In this document: one piece after another, positions 46,701 to 54,453 of the stretch
Layout of the letters: each line of letters begins with the position of its first letter
How positions within the stretch are numbered: position 1 is the first letter of the stretch
Origin: Burkholderia sp. BCC1644
Lineage (GTDB): Bacteria > Pseudomonadota > Gammaproteobacteria > Burkholderiales > Burkholderiaceae
Length of the DNA stretch: 64,000 nt
Direction of reading: 5' to 3'
NCBI RefSeq assembly: GCF_902833225.1
Contig: NZ_CADFEI010000022.1
Coordinates: 1 to 64,000 of the forward strand
Made by a program: the position numbers and the translations under genes
Notes under the pieces: model-generated
Seen by the model: the letters and a program-made list of their open reading frames with translations, nothing else
What the model was told of the DNA's origin: nothing
The model's database searches: none

Positions 46701-47543
46701 CGCGCGTTGTCCGGCATCACGGGCATCGACCACACGCACCTCGCTGCCGCGCGCGCCGACGAGAAGATCCGCTTCCGCGACATCCAGGCGCAGCCGCGCA
46801 AGATCATCTCGTCGCCGACTTGGAGCGGGATCGAATCCGAGCACGTGTCGTACAACGCCGGCTACGTGAACGTGCACGAACTGGTGCCGTGGCGCACGAT
46901 GACCGGCCGCCAGCAGCTGTACCAGGATCACGCATGGATGCGCGCGTTCGGCGAATCGCTGTGTGCATACAAGCCGCCGGTCGATACGGGCAGCTATGCG
47001 CACATGCTCGGCACGCGCTCGAACGGAAACCCCGAGCGCGTGCTGAACTTCCTGACGCCGCACCAGAAGTGGGGGATCCACAGCACGTACACGGACAACC
47101 TGCTGATGCTGACGCTGTCGCGCGGCGGCCCGATCGTGTGGATGTCGGAGGACGACGCGAAGGCGATCGGCGCAGTCGATAACGACTGGATCGAGTGCTA
47201 CAACTCGAACGGCGCATTGTGCGCGCGGGCCGTCGTCAGCCAGCGCATCCCGTCCGGGATGGTGATGATGTATCACGCGCAGGAGAAGATCGTGAACACG
47301 CCGGGCTCCGAGATCACCGGCACGCGCGGCGGCATCCACAACTCGGTCACGCGTATCGCGCTGAAGCCGACCCACATGATCGGCGGCTACGCGCAGCTCG
47401 CGTACGGCTTCAACTACTACGGCACGGTCGGCTCGAATCGCGACGAGTTCCTGATCGTGCGCAGGATGAACAAGATCGACTGGCTCGACGGCGAAGAGAC
47501 CGCAGCCGCCACTCAACATGTTCGCGCGGGAGAAACGTCATGA
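43779..47543 (+). CDS. narG: Respiratory nitrate reductase, alpha subunit
   Basis: 1254 residues, the catalytic subunit that reduces nitrate to nitrite at a molybdenum bis-MGD cofactor on the cytoplasmic face. The FS0 cluster ligands are His50, Cys54, Cys58 and Cys93 (STHGVNCTGSCSWK and RGCSRG), numbered as in E. coli NarG. Asp222 in LSFYDWYCDLPPA is the molybdenum ligand. No Tat signal is evident, but the subunit is anchored through NarI. Its stop overlaps the narH start. Electrons arrive from quinol through NarI and NarH. Confidence 0.97.
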   Translation: MSHFLDRLRYFSTTRPRFSDGHGAVTDEDRKWEDGYRMRWQHDKIVRSTHGVNCTGSCSWKVYVKGGIVTWETQQTDYPRTRPDMPNHEPRGCSRGASYSWYLYSANRLKHPLVRSALVKLWRERRRTLGPVEAWRSIVDDDEARRSYQSRRGLGGFVRASWDEVNEIVAAANVHTVERHGPDRVVGFSPIPAMSMVSYAAGSRYLSLIGGVCLSFYDWYCDLPPASPQTWGEQTDVPESADWYNSTFIMMWGSNVPQTRTPDAHFLVEARYRGTKVVSVFPDYSEGAKFGDLWLHPKQGTDAALALAMGHVILKEFHVAGKSDYFADYCKRYTDMPCLVRLVPHGDGYVPERLVRASDFDDALDEAAHPDWKTVMIDDTNGEFVVPVGSVGFRWGQQNDADKGKWNLRGETSKGAALSPRLSCTTQHDDVVDVLFPYFGNQPHAHFNSTRHASELSRRIGVRRIATRNGDMLVATVYDLFVANYGLDQGLGGRDVAMSYDDDLPYTPAWQEAITGVKRADVISVARQFAENAHKTQGKSMVIIGAGINHWFHMDMSYRAIMNMLIMCGCVGKPGGGWSHYVGQEKLRPQTGWTVLSGALDWSRPPRQMNSTSFFYAHTDQWRYDPMDPATLLSPLADKSKFHGAPIDYNVRAERMGWLPSAPQLSANPLKVGAALADPAHAGADIAQQLKAGTLKMASEDPDAPGNFPRNLFVWRSNLLGSSGKGHEYFLKHLLGTTNGVQGEDLAATGGPRPEEVTWHDKAPRGKLDLLVTLDFRMSTTCMYSDVVLPTATWYEKDDMNTSDMHPFIHPLSAAVDPAWESRSDWEIFKGIAKRFSELCDGHLGVERDVVLAPIAHDTPGELAQPFDVQDWKRGECEPVPGRTMPTVTVVERDYPNTYARFTSLGPLMDKLGNGGKGIGWDTKDEVKLLGELNYKVADGAAQGRPRIDTALDAAEVILALAPETNGEVAVKAWRALSGITGIDHTHLAAARADEKIRFRDIQAQPRKIISSPTWSGIESEHVSYNAGYVNVHELVPWRTMTGRQQLYQDHAWMRAFGESLCAYKPPVDTGSYAHMLGTRSNGNPERVLNFLTPHQKWGIHSTYTDNLLMLTLSRGGPIVWMSEDDAKAIGAVDNDWIECYNSNGALCARAVVSQRIPSGMVMMYHAQEKIVNTPGSEITGTRGGIHNSVTRIALKPTHMIGGYAQLAYGFNYYGTVGSNRDEFLIVRRMNKIDWLDGEETAAATQHVRAGETS

Positions 47544-49069
47544 AGGTACGCGCACAGATCGCAATGGTGCTGAACCTCGACAAGTGCATCGGGTGCCATA
47601 CCTGCTCGGTGACCTGCAAGAACGTGTGGACGAGCCGCGAGGGAATGGAATACGCGTGGTTCAACAACGTCGAGACGAAACCGGGCATCGGTTATCCGAA
47701 GGACTGGGAGAACCAGGATCGCTGGCGCGGCGGTTGGCAGCGGCGCACGGACGGCAAGATCGAGCCGCGTCTCGGCAGCAAGTGGCGCCTGCTCGCGCAG
47801 ATCTTCGCGAACCCGCACCTGCCCGAGATCGACGATTACTACGAGCCGTTCACGTTCGACTACGCGCACCTGCAGGAAGCCGGCAATACACGCGCGATGC
47901 CGGTTGCGCGACCGCGCTCGGTGATCAGCGGCCAGCGGCTCGAGAAGATCGAGTGGGGGCCGAACTGGGAAGAGATCCTCGGCGGCGAGTTCGAGAAGCG
48001 CGCGAAGGACTACAACTTCGAAGCGGTGCAGAAGGACATCTACGGGCAGTTCGAGAACACCTTCATGATGTACCTGCCGCGCCTGTGCGAGCACTGCCTG
48101 AACCCGGCGTGCGTCGCGTCGTGCCCCTCCGGCTCGATCTACAAGCGCGAGGAAGACGGCATCGTGCTGATCGACCAGGACAAGTGCCGCGGCTGGCGCA
48201 TGTGCGTGTCGGGCTGCCCGTACAAGAAGATCTACTACAACTGGCAGAGCGGCAAGGCCGAGAAGTGCATCTTCTGCTATCCGCGCATCGAGGCCGGCCA
48301 ACCGACCGTGTGCTCGGAGACCTGCGTGGGCCGCATCCGCTATCTCGGCGTGCTGCTGTACGACGCCGACCGGATCAGCGAGGCGGCCAGCGCGGAGAAC
48401 GAGAAGGACCTGTACGAAGCGCAGCTGTCGCTGTTCCTCGATCCGGACGATCCGGCGGTGATTGCGCAGGCCGAGCGCGACGGCGTGCCGGCCGCGTGGA
48501 TCGACGCCGCACGGCGTTCGCCGACCTACAAGATGGCGATCGACTGGAAGATCGCGTTCCCGCTGCATCCCGAGTACCGGACGCTGCCGATGGTGTGGTA
48601 TGTGCCGCCGCTTTCACCGATCAACTCGGCCGCGAACAGCGGCGCGCTCGGGATGAACGGCTACCTGCCGGACGTCGAATCGCTGCGCATTCCGCTGCGC
48701 TACCTCGCGAACCTGCTGACGGCGGGCGACGAGGCGCCCGTGAAGCTTGCGCTCGAACGGCTGCTCGCGATGCGCGCATTCATGCGTGCGCGCCACGTGG
48801 ACGGCATCGATGCGCGCGGCGTGCTCGACCAGGTCGGTCTGTCGCTCGCGCAGGTCGAGGAGATGTACCGCTATCTCGCGATCGCGAACTACGAGGATCG
48901 TTTCGTGATCCCGACCACGCACCGCGAGTATGCGGAGAACGCGTACGACCTGCGCGCGTCGTGCGGCTTCTCGTTCGGCAACGGCTGCTCGGACGGCCGT
49001 TCCGAAGCGAGCCTGTTCAGCCCGAAGAAGGGCAGCAAGACGATTCCGATCCACGAGGCTTCCCGATGA
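47540..49069 (+). CDS. narH: Respiratory nitrate reductase, beta subunit
   Basis: 509 residues carrying the four iron-sulphur clusters between NarI and NarG. The first Cys group is Cys16, Cys19, Cys22 and Cys26 (KCIGCHTCSVTCKNVW). A second is HCLNPACVASCPSG. In the third, CRGWRMCVSGCPYK, a Trp replaces the second Cys, the signature of the [3Fe-4S] cluster. The fourth is KCIFCYPRIEAGQPTVC. The ATG at 47540 overlaps the narG stop as ATGA and its own TGA overlaps narJ, so the set is translationally coupled. Confidence 0.97.
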   Translation: MKVRAQIAMVLNLDKCIGCHTCSVTCKNVWTSREGMEYAWFNNVETKPGIGYPKDWENQDRWRGGWQRRTDGKIEPRLGSKWRLLAQIFANPHLPEIDDYYEPFTFDYAHLQEAGNTRAMPVARPRSVISGQRLEKIEWGPNWEEILGGEFEKRAKDYNFEAVQKDIYGQFENTFMMYLPRLCEHCLNPACVASCPSGSIYKREEDGIVLIDQDKCRGWRMCVSGCPYKKIYYNWQSGKAEKCIFCYPRIEAGQPTVCSETCVGRIRYLGVLLYDADRISEAASAENEKDLYEAQLSLFLDPDDPAVIAQAERDGVPAAWIDAARRSPTYKMAIDWKIAFPLHPEYRTLPMVWYVPPLSPINSAANSGALGMNGYLPDVESLRIPLRYLANLLTAGDEAPVKLALERLLAMRAFMRARHVDGIDARGVLDQVGLSLAQVEEMYRYLAIANYEDRFVIPTTHREYAENAYDLRASCGFSFGNGCSDGRSEASLFSPKKGSKTIPIHEASR

Positions 49070-49764
49070 CGAACACCGCACCCGATCCGACCTACGCGGC
49101 GCTCGCGGCGCTGCTCGACTATCCCGACGAAGCGCTCGTCGACGCGCTCGACTCGATCGAGGCGCACCTGCGCGACCGCACGCGCATGCCGAAACCGGTG
49201 CGCGCCGGCCTCGACCGGTTCTTTGCGTATGGGCGCGAGCGCGACCTGCTGACGCTGCAGGAGAACTACGTGGGGCTGTTCGACCGTGGCCGCGCGACGT
49301 CGCTGTACCTGTTCGAGCACGTGCACGGCGAATCGCGCGACCGCGGGCAGGCGATGGTCGACCTGCTGCAGATGTACGAGCGGCACGGCCTGTTCCTGAA
49401 CCGGGGCGAACTGCCTGACTACCTACCCGTGTTCCTCGAATACCTGTCGCGTCTGCCGGCGCCCGATGCGCGCAAGCTGCTCGCCGAAACCGGCGAGATC
49501 CTGCGCGCGCTGGCCGGGCAGCTCGCGCAGCGCGGCAGCCACTACAGCTTCGTCGTCGGCGCGCTGTTGCCGATGGCCGGCCTCGCGCTGGCCGACCCGC
49601 CGGATGCGGCCGACGACGACGTGGCCGCCGAGCGGCCGAGCGCCGACGACTACCGTGCGCTCGACGCGTCGTATGCGGACGAGGCCGTGCGCTTCGTCGG
49701 CGCGGCGACGCCGGCGGAGCAGACGGTGCGATTCCACGACAAGCGGCCGGCCCGCGGTGCGTAA
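49066..49764 (+). CDS. narJ: Nitrate reductase assembly chaperone
   Basis: 232 residues, helical, of the TorD/DmsD/NarJ family. NarJ binds apo-NarG and holds it until the molybdenum cofactor and FS0 cluster are inserted. Motifs visible are LLTLQENYVGLFDRG and SLYLFEHVHGESRDRGQAMV, with ELPDYLPVFLEYLSRL following. The ATG overlaps the narH stop. The tail (ADDDVAAERPSADDYR) is acidic and variable, as in other homologues. Confidence 0.94.
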   Translation: MTNTAPDPTYAALAALLDYPDEALVDALDSIEAHLRDRTRMPKPVRAGLDRFFAYGRERDLLTLQENYVGLFDRGRATSLYLFEHVHGESRDRGQAMVDLLQMYERHGLFLNRGELPDYLPVFLEYLSRLPAPDARKLLAETGEILRALAGQLAQRGSHYSFVVGALLPMAGLALADPPDAADDDVAAERPSADDYRALDASYADEAVRFVGAATPAEQTVRFHDKRPARGA

Positions 49765-49788
49765 GCGCGGGTCCAACTGGGAAAAGAC

Positions 49789-50472
49789 ATGAACGCTTAC
49801 TTGCATCAGTTCCTGTTCGGGATCTACCCGTACATCTGCCTCGCCGTGCTGCTGGTGGGCAGTCTGATCCGCTTCGACCGCGAGCAGTACACGTGGAAAA
49901 GCGATTCGTCACAGTTGTTGCGCCACGGCATGCTGCGGCTCGGCAGCAACCTGTTCCACTGGGGCGTGCTGGTCGTCGTGCTCGGCCACTTCGGCGGCTT
50001 TCTCGCGCCGCACTGGCTCGTGTCGCCGTTCCTGTCCGCGTCCGGGCACCAGCTCGTCGCGATGGTGGCAGGCGGCGCGGCCGGCGTCGCGGCGATCATC
50101 GGGCTCACGATCCTGATCTGGCGTCGCCTCGGCGATCCGCGCATCCGCCGCAACAGCCGCAAGTCGGACATCCTGATCGTGCTGATGCTGTGGGCGCAGC
50201 TCGCGCTCGGGCTCGGCACCGTCGTGTTGTCGACGCGCCATATGGACGGCGTGATGTTCGAACAGCTGACCGATTACGTGAAGGGCGTCGTCACGTTCCG
50301 GCCGGATATCGCGAGCCTGCTCGTCGGCGTGCCGCTGACGTACCGGCTGCACATCGTGCTCGGCTTCACGATCTTCCTCGTGTCGCCGTTCACGCGGATG
50401 GTGCACATCTGGAGCGGGATCGCGTCGGTCGCATACCTGATCCGCCCGTACCAGCTCGTGCGCAAGCGCTGA
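49789..50472 (+). CDS. narI: Respiratory nitrate reductase, gamma subunit (cytochrome b)
   Basis: 227 residues, five membrane segments. It takes electrons from quinol through two b hemes and anchors NarGH. Likely heme ligands are His57 and His67 in the second helix (LFHWGVLVVVLGHFGG) and His188 and His206 near the C-terminus (YRLHIVLGF, RMVHIWSG), matching the family's paired positions. It begins 24 bp after narJ and is followed by the PpiC-type gene after 9 bp. Confidence 0.95.
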   Translation: MNAYLHQFLFGIYPYICLAVLLVGSLIRFDREQYTWKSDSSQLLRHGMLRLGSNLFHWGVLVVVLGHFGGFLAPHWLVSPFLSASGHQLVAMVAGGAAGVAAIIGLTILIWRRLGDPRIRRNSRKSDILIVLMLWAQLALGLGTVVLSTRHMDGVMFEQLTDYVKGVVTFRPDIASLLVGVPLTYRLHIVLGFTIFLVSPFTRMVHIWSGIASVAYLIRPYQLVRKR

Positions 50473-50481
50473 GGAGGCCGC

Positions 50482-51267
50482 ATGAACGACGTTCTCTCCG
50501 ATGCGCCGGTCGCATTGCGCATCAACGGCGTCGCGATCGACGACGCTGCGATTGCAGCCGAGGCCGCGCATCACGGCGATGCGCCCGATCCGCTCGACGC
50601 GGCACGGCGCGCGCTGGCGGTGCGCGAGCTGCTGAGGCAGCGTGCGGTATCGCTCGCGCTGCTCGACGAAGGTGCGCCGCTCGACGACGCGGCCGTTGAT
50701 GCGTTGCTCGAACGCGAGCTCACGCACCTGCCCGAACCCGGTCGCGCGGACTGCGAACGCTATTACACGCAGCACCCGGCACGCTTTCGCCGCAACGACA
50801 TCGTCTATGCGAGCCACGTGCTGTTCGCGATGACGGACCGCGTGCCGCTCGCGCCGCTGCGGCAGCGCGCGGAAGCCGCGCTCGCCGATGTGGTGGCCTC
50901 GCCCGATACGTTCGAAGCAGTCGCGCGCGCTTCGTCGAACTGCCCGTCGGCGGAAGTCGGCGGCAGCCTCGGGCAACTGCTGCGCGGCGACACGGTGCCG
51001 GAGTTCGAGGCCGCGCTGTTCGACACCGACGGGCTCGGCGTGCTGCCGAAACTCGTCAATACGCGCTTCGGCTTCCACATCGTGCGCATCGAGCGCCGCG
51101 TGCCGGGCGATGCGGTGCCGTTCGACGAAGCCGCCGCGCAGATCGCCGCGTACCTGTCGGAACGGGTGCGGGAGCGGGCGATACGGCAGTACGTGGCGAT
51201 TCTCGCAGGCGGCGCGCGCGTCGAAGGCGTCGCGTTCGACGGCGCGAACGGGCCGCTGGTCCAATGA
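50482..51267 (+). CDS. PpiC-type (parvulin) peptidyl-prolyl isomerase in the nar operon
   Basis: 261 residues. A helical N-terminal chaperone-like part (about 1-115, LDAARRALAVRELLRQRAVS) precedes a parvulin domain (about 116-230: IVYASHVLFAMTDRVPLA, then SAEVGGSLGQLLRGDTVPEF and TRFGFHIVRIERR). There is no clear signal peptide, so a cytoplasmic foldase acting on nitrate reductase subunits is more likely than a periplasmic SurA-like role. It sits 9 bp after narI and 15 bp before narK, clearly in the operon. Confidence 0.87.
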   Translation: MNDVLSDAPVALRINGVAIDDAAIAAEAAHHGDAPDPLDAARRALAVRELLRQRAVSLALLDEGAPLDDAAVDALLERELTHLPEPGRADCERYYTQHPARFRRNDIVYASHVLFAMTDRVPLAPLRQRAEAALADVVASPDTFEAVARASSNCPSAEVGGSLGQLLRGDTVPEFEAALFDTDGLGVLPKLVNTRFGFHIVRIERRVPGDAVPFDEAAAQIAAYLSERVRERAIRQYVAILAGGARVEGVAFDGANGPLVQ

Positions 51268-51282
51268 AACGAGGTTTGGCGT

Positions 51283-52551
51283 ATGGCAACTCAACAACAA
51301 GGTAACGTGGTGCCGGCCGGTGGCTTGCCGGCGATTCCGCTGCGTGCATGGTCGGTGCTGGCCGCGAGCACGCTCGCGTTCATGGTGTGTTTCGTCGTGT
51401 GGATGATGTTCGGCGTGCTCGGCGTGCAGTTGCGCACCGATCTCGGGCTGAACAGCACGGAGTTCGGGTTGCTCACGTCGACGCCGGTGCTGACCGGTGC
51501 GCTGATGCGCCTGCCGCTCGGCACGTGGACCGACCGCTTCGGCGGGCGCATCGTGATGACGGTGCTGCTCGTGGTGTGCGCGGTGCCCGTCTATATCGTC
51601 AGCTACGCGACGCAGCTGTGGCAGTTCCTGTTGATCGGGCTGTTCCTCGGCTGCGTCGGCGCTTCGTTCGCGGTCGGCACGCCGTATGTCGCGCGCTTTT
51701 TCCCGCCGCAGCGGCGGGGGCTCGCGATGGGCGTGTTCGGCGCGGGCACGGTCGGCGCGGCCGTCAACCTGTTCGTCACGCCGCTGTTGCTCGACGCGTA
51801 CGGTTGGCGCGTCGTACCGCGCATTTATGCGGTTGCGCTGCTCGTCACGGCGCTGATCTTCTGGTTCGCGTCGGCGCCGGATCCGGGCGCGGGCAAGCGC
51901 GGCGGATCGATGCTCGATGCGTTCAAGGTGCTGCGCGACCCGCGCGTATGGCGGCTCTGCCAGTACTACTCGATCACGTTCGGCGGCTTCACCGCGCTGT
52001 CGCTGTGGATTCCGCAGTACCTGAAGAGCGAATACGGGATGTCGCTGGTGATGGCGTCCGCGTTCGCGGCCGGCTTCTCGTTGCCGGGCTCCGTGCTGCG
52101 CGCGCTGGGCGGTGCGCTGTCCGACCGCTTCGGCGCGCACGCAGTCACGTGGTGGGGGCTGTGGGTCGCGTGGATCGCGCTGTTCCTGCTGTCGTATCCG
52201 GCGACCGACTTCGTGATCCACACGATCGACGGCACCGCGACGCTGAACGTGTCGATGCCGGTGGCCGGCTTCGTCGCGCTGACGTTCGTGCTCGGTGCAG
52301 TGTTCGCGCTCGGGATGGCGTCGACCTTCAAGTACGTTGCGGACGACTTCGCGGACAACATGGGTGTCGTGACGGGCATCGTCGGGCTCGCGGGCGGGCT
52401 CGGCGGCTTCCTGCTGCCGATCTTGTTCGGTGTGCTGCTCGACCTTCTGCGCGTGCGCACGACCTGCTTCATGTTCCTGTACGGGATCGTGTGGGTGTCG
52501 CTGATCCTCATCTATCTGTCGGAAGTGCGGCGCACGCCTGTCACGGGCTGA
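51283..52551 (+). CDS. narK: Nitrate/nitrite transporter (NNP family MFS)
   Basis: 422 residues with twelve predicted membrane segments. The loop 2-3 motif GTWTDRFGGRIVMTVLL and the glycine-rich helices FGAGTVGAAVNL and GIVGLAGGLGGFLLP mark the nitrate porter group. Length and the single 12-helix unit fit nitrate:proton symporter or nitrate/nitrite antiporter forms; which one it is cannot be told. It closes the nar operon, 15 bp after the PpiC gene. Confidence 0.93.
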   Translation: MATQQQGNVVPAGGLPAIPLRAWSVLAASTLAFMVCFVVWMMFGVLGVQLRTDLGLNSTEFGLLTSTPVLTGALMRLPLGTWTDRFGGRIVMTVLLVVCAVPVYIVSYATQLWQFLLIGLFLGCVGASFAVGTPYVARFFPPQRRGLAMGVFGAGTVGAAVNLFVTPLLLDAYGWRVVPRIYAVALLVTALIFWFASAPDPGAGKRGGSMLDAFKVLRDPRVWRLCQYYSITFGGFTALSLWIPQYLKSEYGMSLVMASAFAAGFSLPGSVLRALGGALSDRFGAHAVTWWGLWVAWIALFLLSYPATDFVIHTIDGTATLNVSMPVAGFVALTFVLGAVFALGMASTFKYVADDFADNMGVVTGIVGLAGGLGGFLLPILFGVLLDLLRVRTTCFMFLYGIVWVSLILIYLSEVRRTPVTG

Positions 52552-52674
52552 AGGGTTTCGATCGATGCGCTTGCGCGATGCCGGCAAAGCCCGAGATCGT
52601 GCAAGTGCCCCATCTCGTTCGGGAAGTCGCATGCGGCGTATCCGGCCGCACGCGCTTCTGTCAAACTGGCGCCC

Positions 52675-54411
52675 ATGAAACCGCGCCTCATTTCACCGCC
52701 ATCCCCCGATTCCGCGCCTGCGCCCGCAGGCTTTCCCGACGCCGACGAACTGGCCGCGCTGCGCGCGTGGTATGCGGGCATGACCGTGCGTCAGGCCGTC
52801 GAGCGCTACCTGCCCGATCGCCTGGGCGAGGGGCGATCGGCGCGCGGTGTGATCGGCGCGATTCGCCGTCGCCTCGTGCGCGTCGCGCGGCAGGCCGGTC
52901 GGCCCGATCTCGCGGAGCGGCTCGGTCATCCCGACGGTGAGCGTGTGCGGGAGGCGAAAGCGGCGACCGAAGCGATCGGCCTGCTGCGTCATGCGCGTGC
53001 GCCATTCCCGCAGATCAGCGACGACGTCGGTCTGTGGCTGCCTGCGCGCGCGGTCGTCGCGCTGCGTGCGCATGGCATCGCGACGCTGGCCGACCTGACG
53101 GTGCGGATTCCGCGCCGGCGCCAGTGGTGGAGTGCGATCGCGGGCCTCGGTGTGGCCAGCGCACGGCGCATCGAGGCGTTCTTCGCCGCGCATCCGGACC
53201 TGACCGAACGGGCGCGCGCGCTGATCGCCGCGACGCCGCGCGGCAGCATCGTGCCGTGGGAACAGCTGAAGCTGCCGCACGAGGTCGACGGCTCGGCCGG
53301 CACGTTCCGCGCGCCGCGCGCGACCAGCACGCTCGACGCGGACAACGACTACGCGGCCGTGCACGCATGGCTGTCGCTGCACGAATCGGCCGCGACGCGG
53401 CGCGCATATCGCAAGGAGGCCGAGCGCTTGATCCTGTGGGCGATCGTCGAGCGCGGCCGCGCGCTGTCGTCGCTGACGACCGAGGATGCGGTCGCTTATC
53501 GCGCGTTCATCCGGCGCCCGACGCCGCACGAGCGCTGGGTCGGGCCCGTGCGGCCGCGCGGCGCGCCCGACTGGCGGCCGTTCTCGGGCGCGCTGTCCGC
53601 GCGCTCGGCGGCGTACACGCTGTCGGTGCTCGGCGCGCTGTTCCGCTGGCTGATCGAGCAGCGCTACCTGCTCGCGAATCCGTTCGCGGGCGTGAAGGTG
53701 CGCGATACGCGCGGCGCGAACGCACTCGATACCTCGCATGCGTTCACCGAAGGCGAGTGGCTGCTGGTCCGCACGATCGCCGACGGGCTCGAGTTCCGCA
53801 AGCGCGCGGCTGACGGCGCGCCGCAGTCGGGCTGGACGCTGGCTGCCGCACAACGGCTGCGCTTCATTCTCGATTTCGGCTATGCGACCGGGCTGCGCGC
53901 GAGCGAGCTGGTCGGCGCGACGCTCGGCGGCATCGAGACGGACGCGCACGGCGACGCGTGGCTGAAAGTGATCGGCAAGGGCAGCAAGGCTGCACGCGTC
54001 GCGCTGCCGCCGCTCGCGCGCACGGCGCTCGACCGTTATCTGGTCGCGCGTAGGCTACCGGTTACGCCGGTGCGCTGGCGGCCCGATACGCCGCTGATCG
54101 CGAGCCTGGCGGAAGACGAGGCGGCCGCGATCACGAGCGTGCGGTTGTGGAAGGTGATGCAGCGCTTCTTTGCGCAGACGGCCGAGGCCGTCGAGGCCGA
54201 TAACCCGGCGCTCGCGCAGAAGCTGCGCCAGGCGAGCCCGCACTGGATGCGGCACACGCATGCGACGCACGCGCTTGCGCGCGGCGCGGAGCTGACGACG
54301 GTGCGCGACAACCTGCGGCATGCGTCGATCTCGACGACGTCGATTTATCTGCACGGCGACGATGTGAAGCGCGCGCGGCAGATGTCGAGTGCGTTCGCGG
54401 CCGACAAGTAA
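52675..54411 (+). CDS. Tyrosine recombinase with a DUF3701-type N-terminus
   Basis: 578 residues, longer than XerC/XerD (about 300). The N-terminal part (about 20-180) is DUF3701-like and has a helix-hairpin-helix-like stretch (AHGIATLADLTVRIP, AIAGLGVASARRIEA). A SAM-like arm (about 225-330) precedes the catalytic domain. Arg408 (GYATGLRASE), Lys435 (IGKGSK), the His523-x2-Arg526 box (HWMRHTH), His549 (LRHAS) and Tyr558 (IYLHG) form a complete set. No att repeat or cargo is seen around it, so it looks like a stable chromosomal recombinase, not a prophage marker. Confidence 0.88.
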   Translation: MKPRLISPPSPDSAPAPAGFPDADELAALRAWYAGMTVRQAVERYLPDRLGEGRSARGVIGAIRRRLVRVARQAGRPDLAERLGHPDGERVREAKAATEAIGLLRHARAPFPQISDDVGLWLPARAVVALRAHGIATLADLTVRIPRRRQWWSAIAGLGVASARRIEAFFAAHPDLTERARALIAATPRGSIVPWEQLKLPHEVDGSAGTFRAPRATSTLDADNDYAAVHAWLSLHESAATRRAYRKEAERLILWAIVERGRALSSLTTEDAVAYRAFIRRPTPHERWVGPVRPRGAPDWRPFSGALSARSAAYTLSVLGALFRWLIEQRYLLANPFAGVKVRDTRGANALDTSHAFTEGEWLLVRTIADGLEFRKRAADGAPQSGWTLAAAQRLRFILDFGYATGLRASELVGATLGGIETDAHGDAWLKVIGKGSKAARVALPPLARTALDRYLVARRLPVTPVRWRPDTPLIASLAEDEAAAITSVRLWKVMQRFFAQTAEAVEADNPALAQKLRQASPHWMRHTHATHALARGAELTTVRDNLRHASISTTSIYLHGDDVKRARQMSSAFAADK

Positions 54412-54453
54412 GCGGATGCCGCGTCGGCGCTTCCGCTCGTTTGCCCGAGCCGG

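Noticed and set aside
44397..47519. A very long open frame on the minus strand under narG, and similar ones under 5111-8347
   Set aside because: They are antisense to genes with intact catalytic motifs and translate to Arg/His/Ala-rich sequence without domains. Long empty frames of this sort are expected in very GC-rich DNA.
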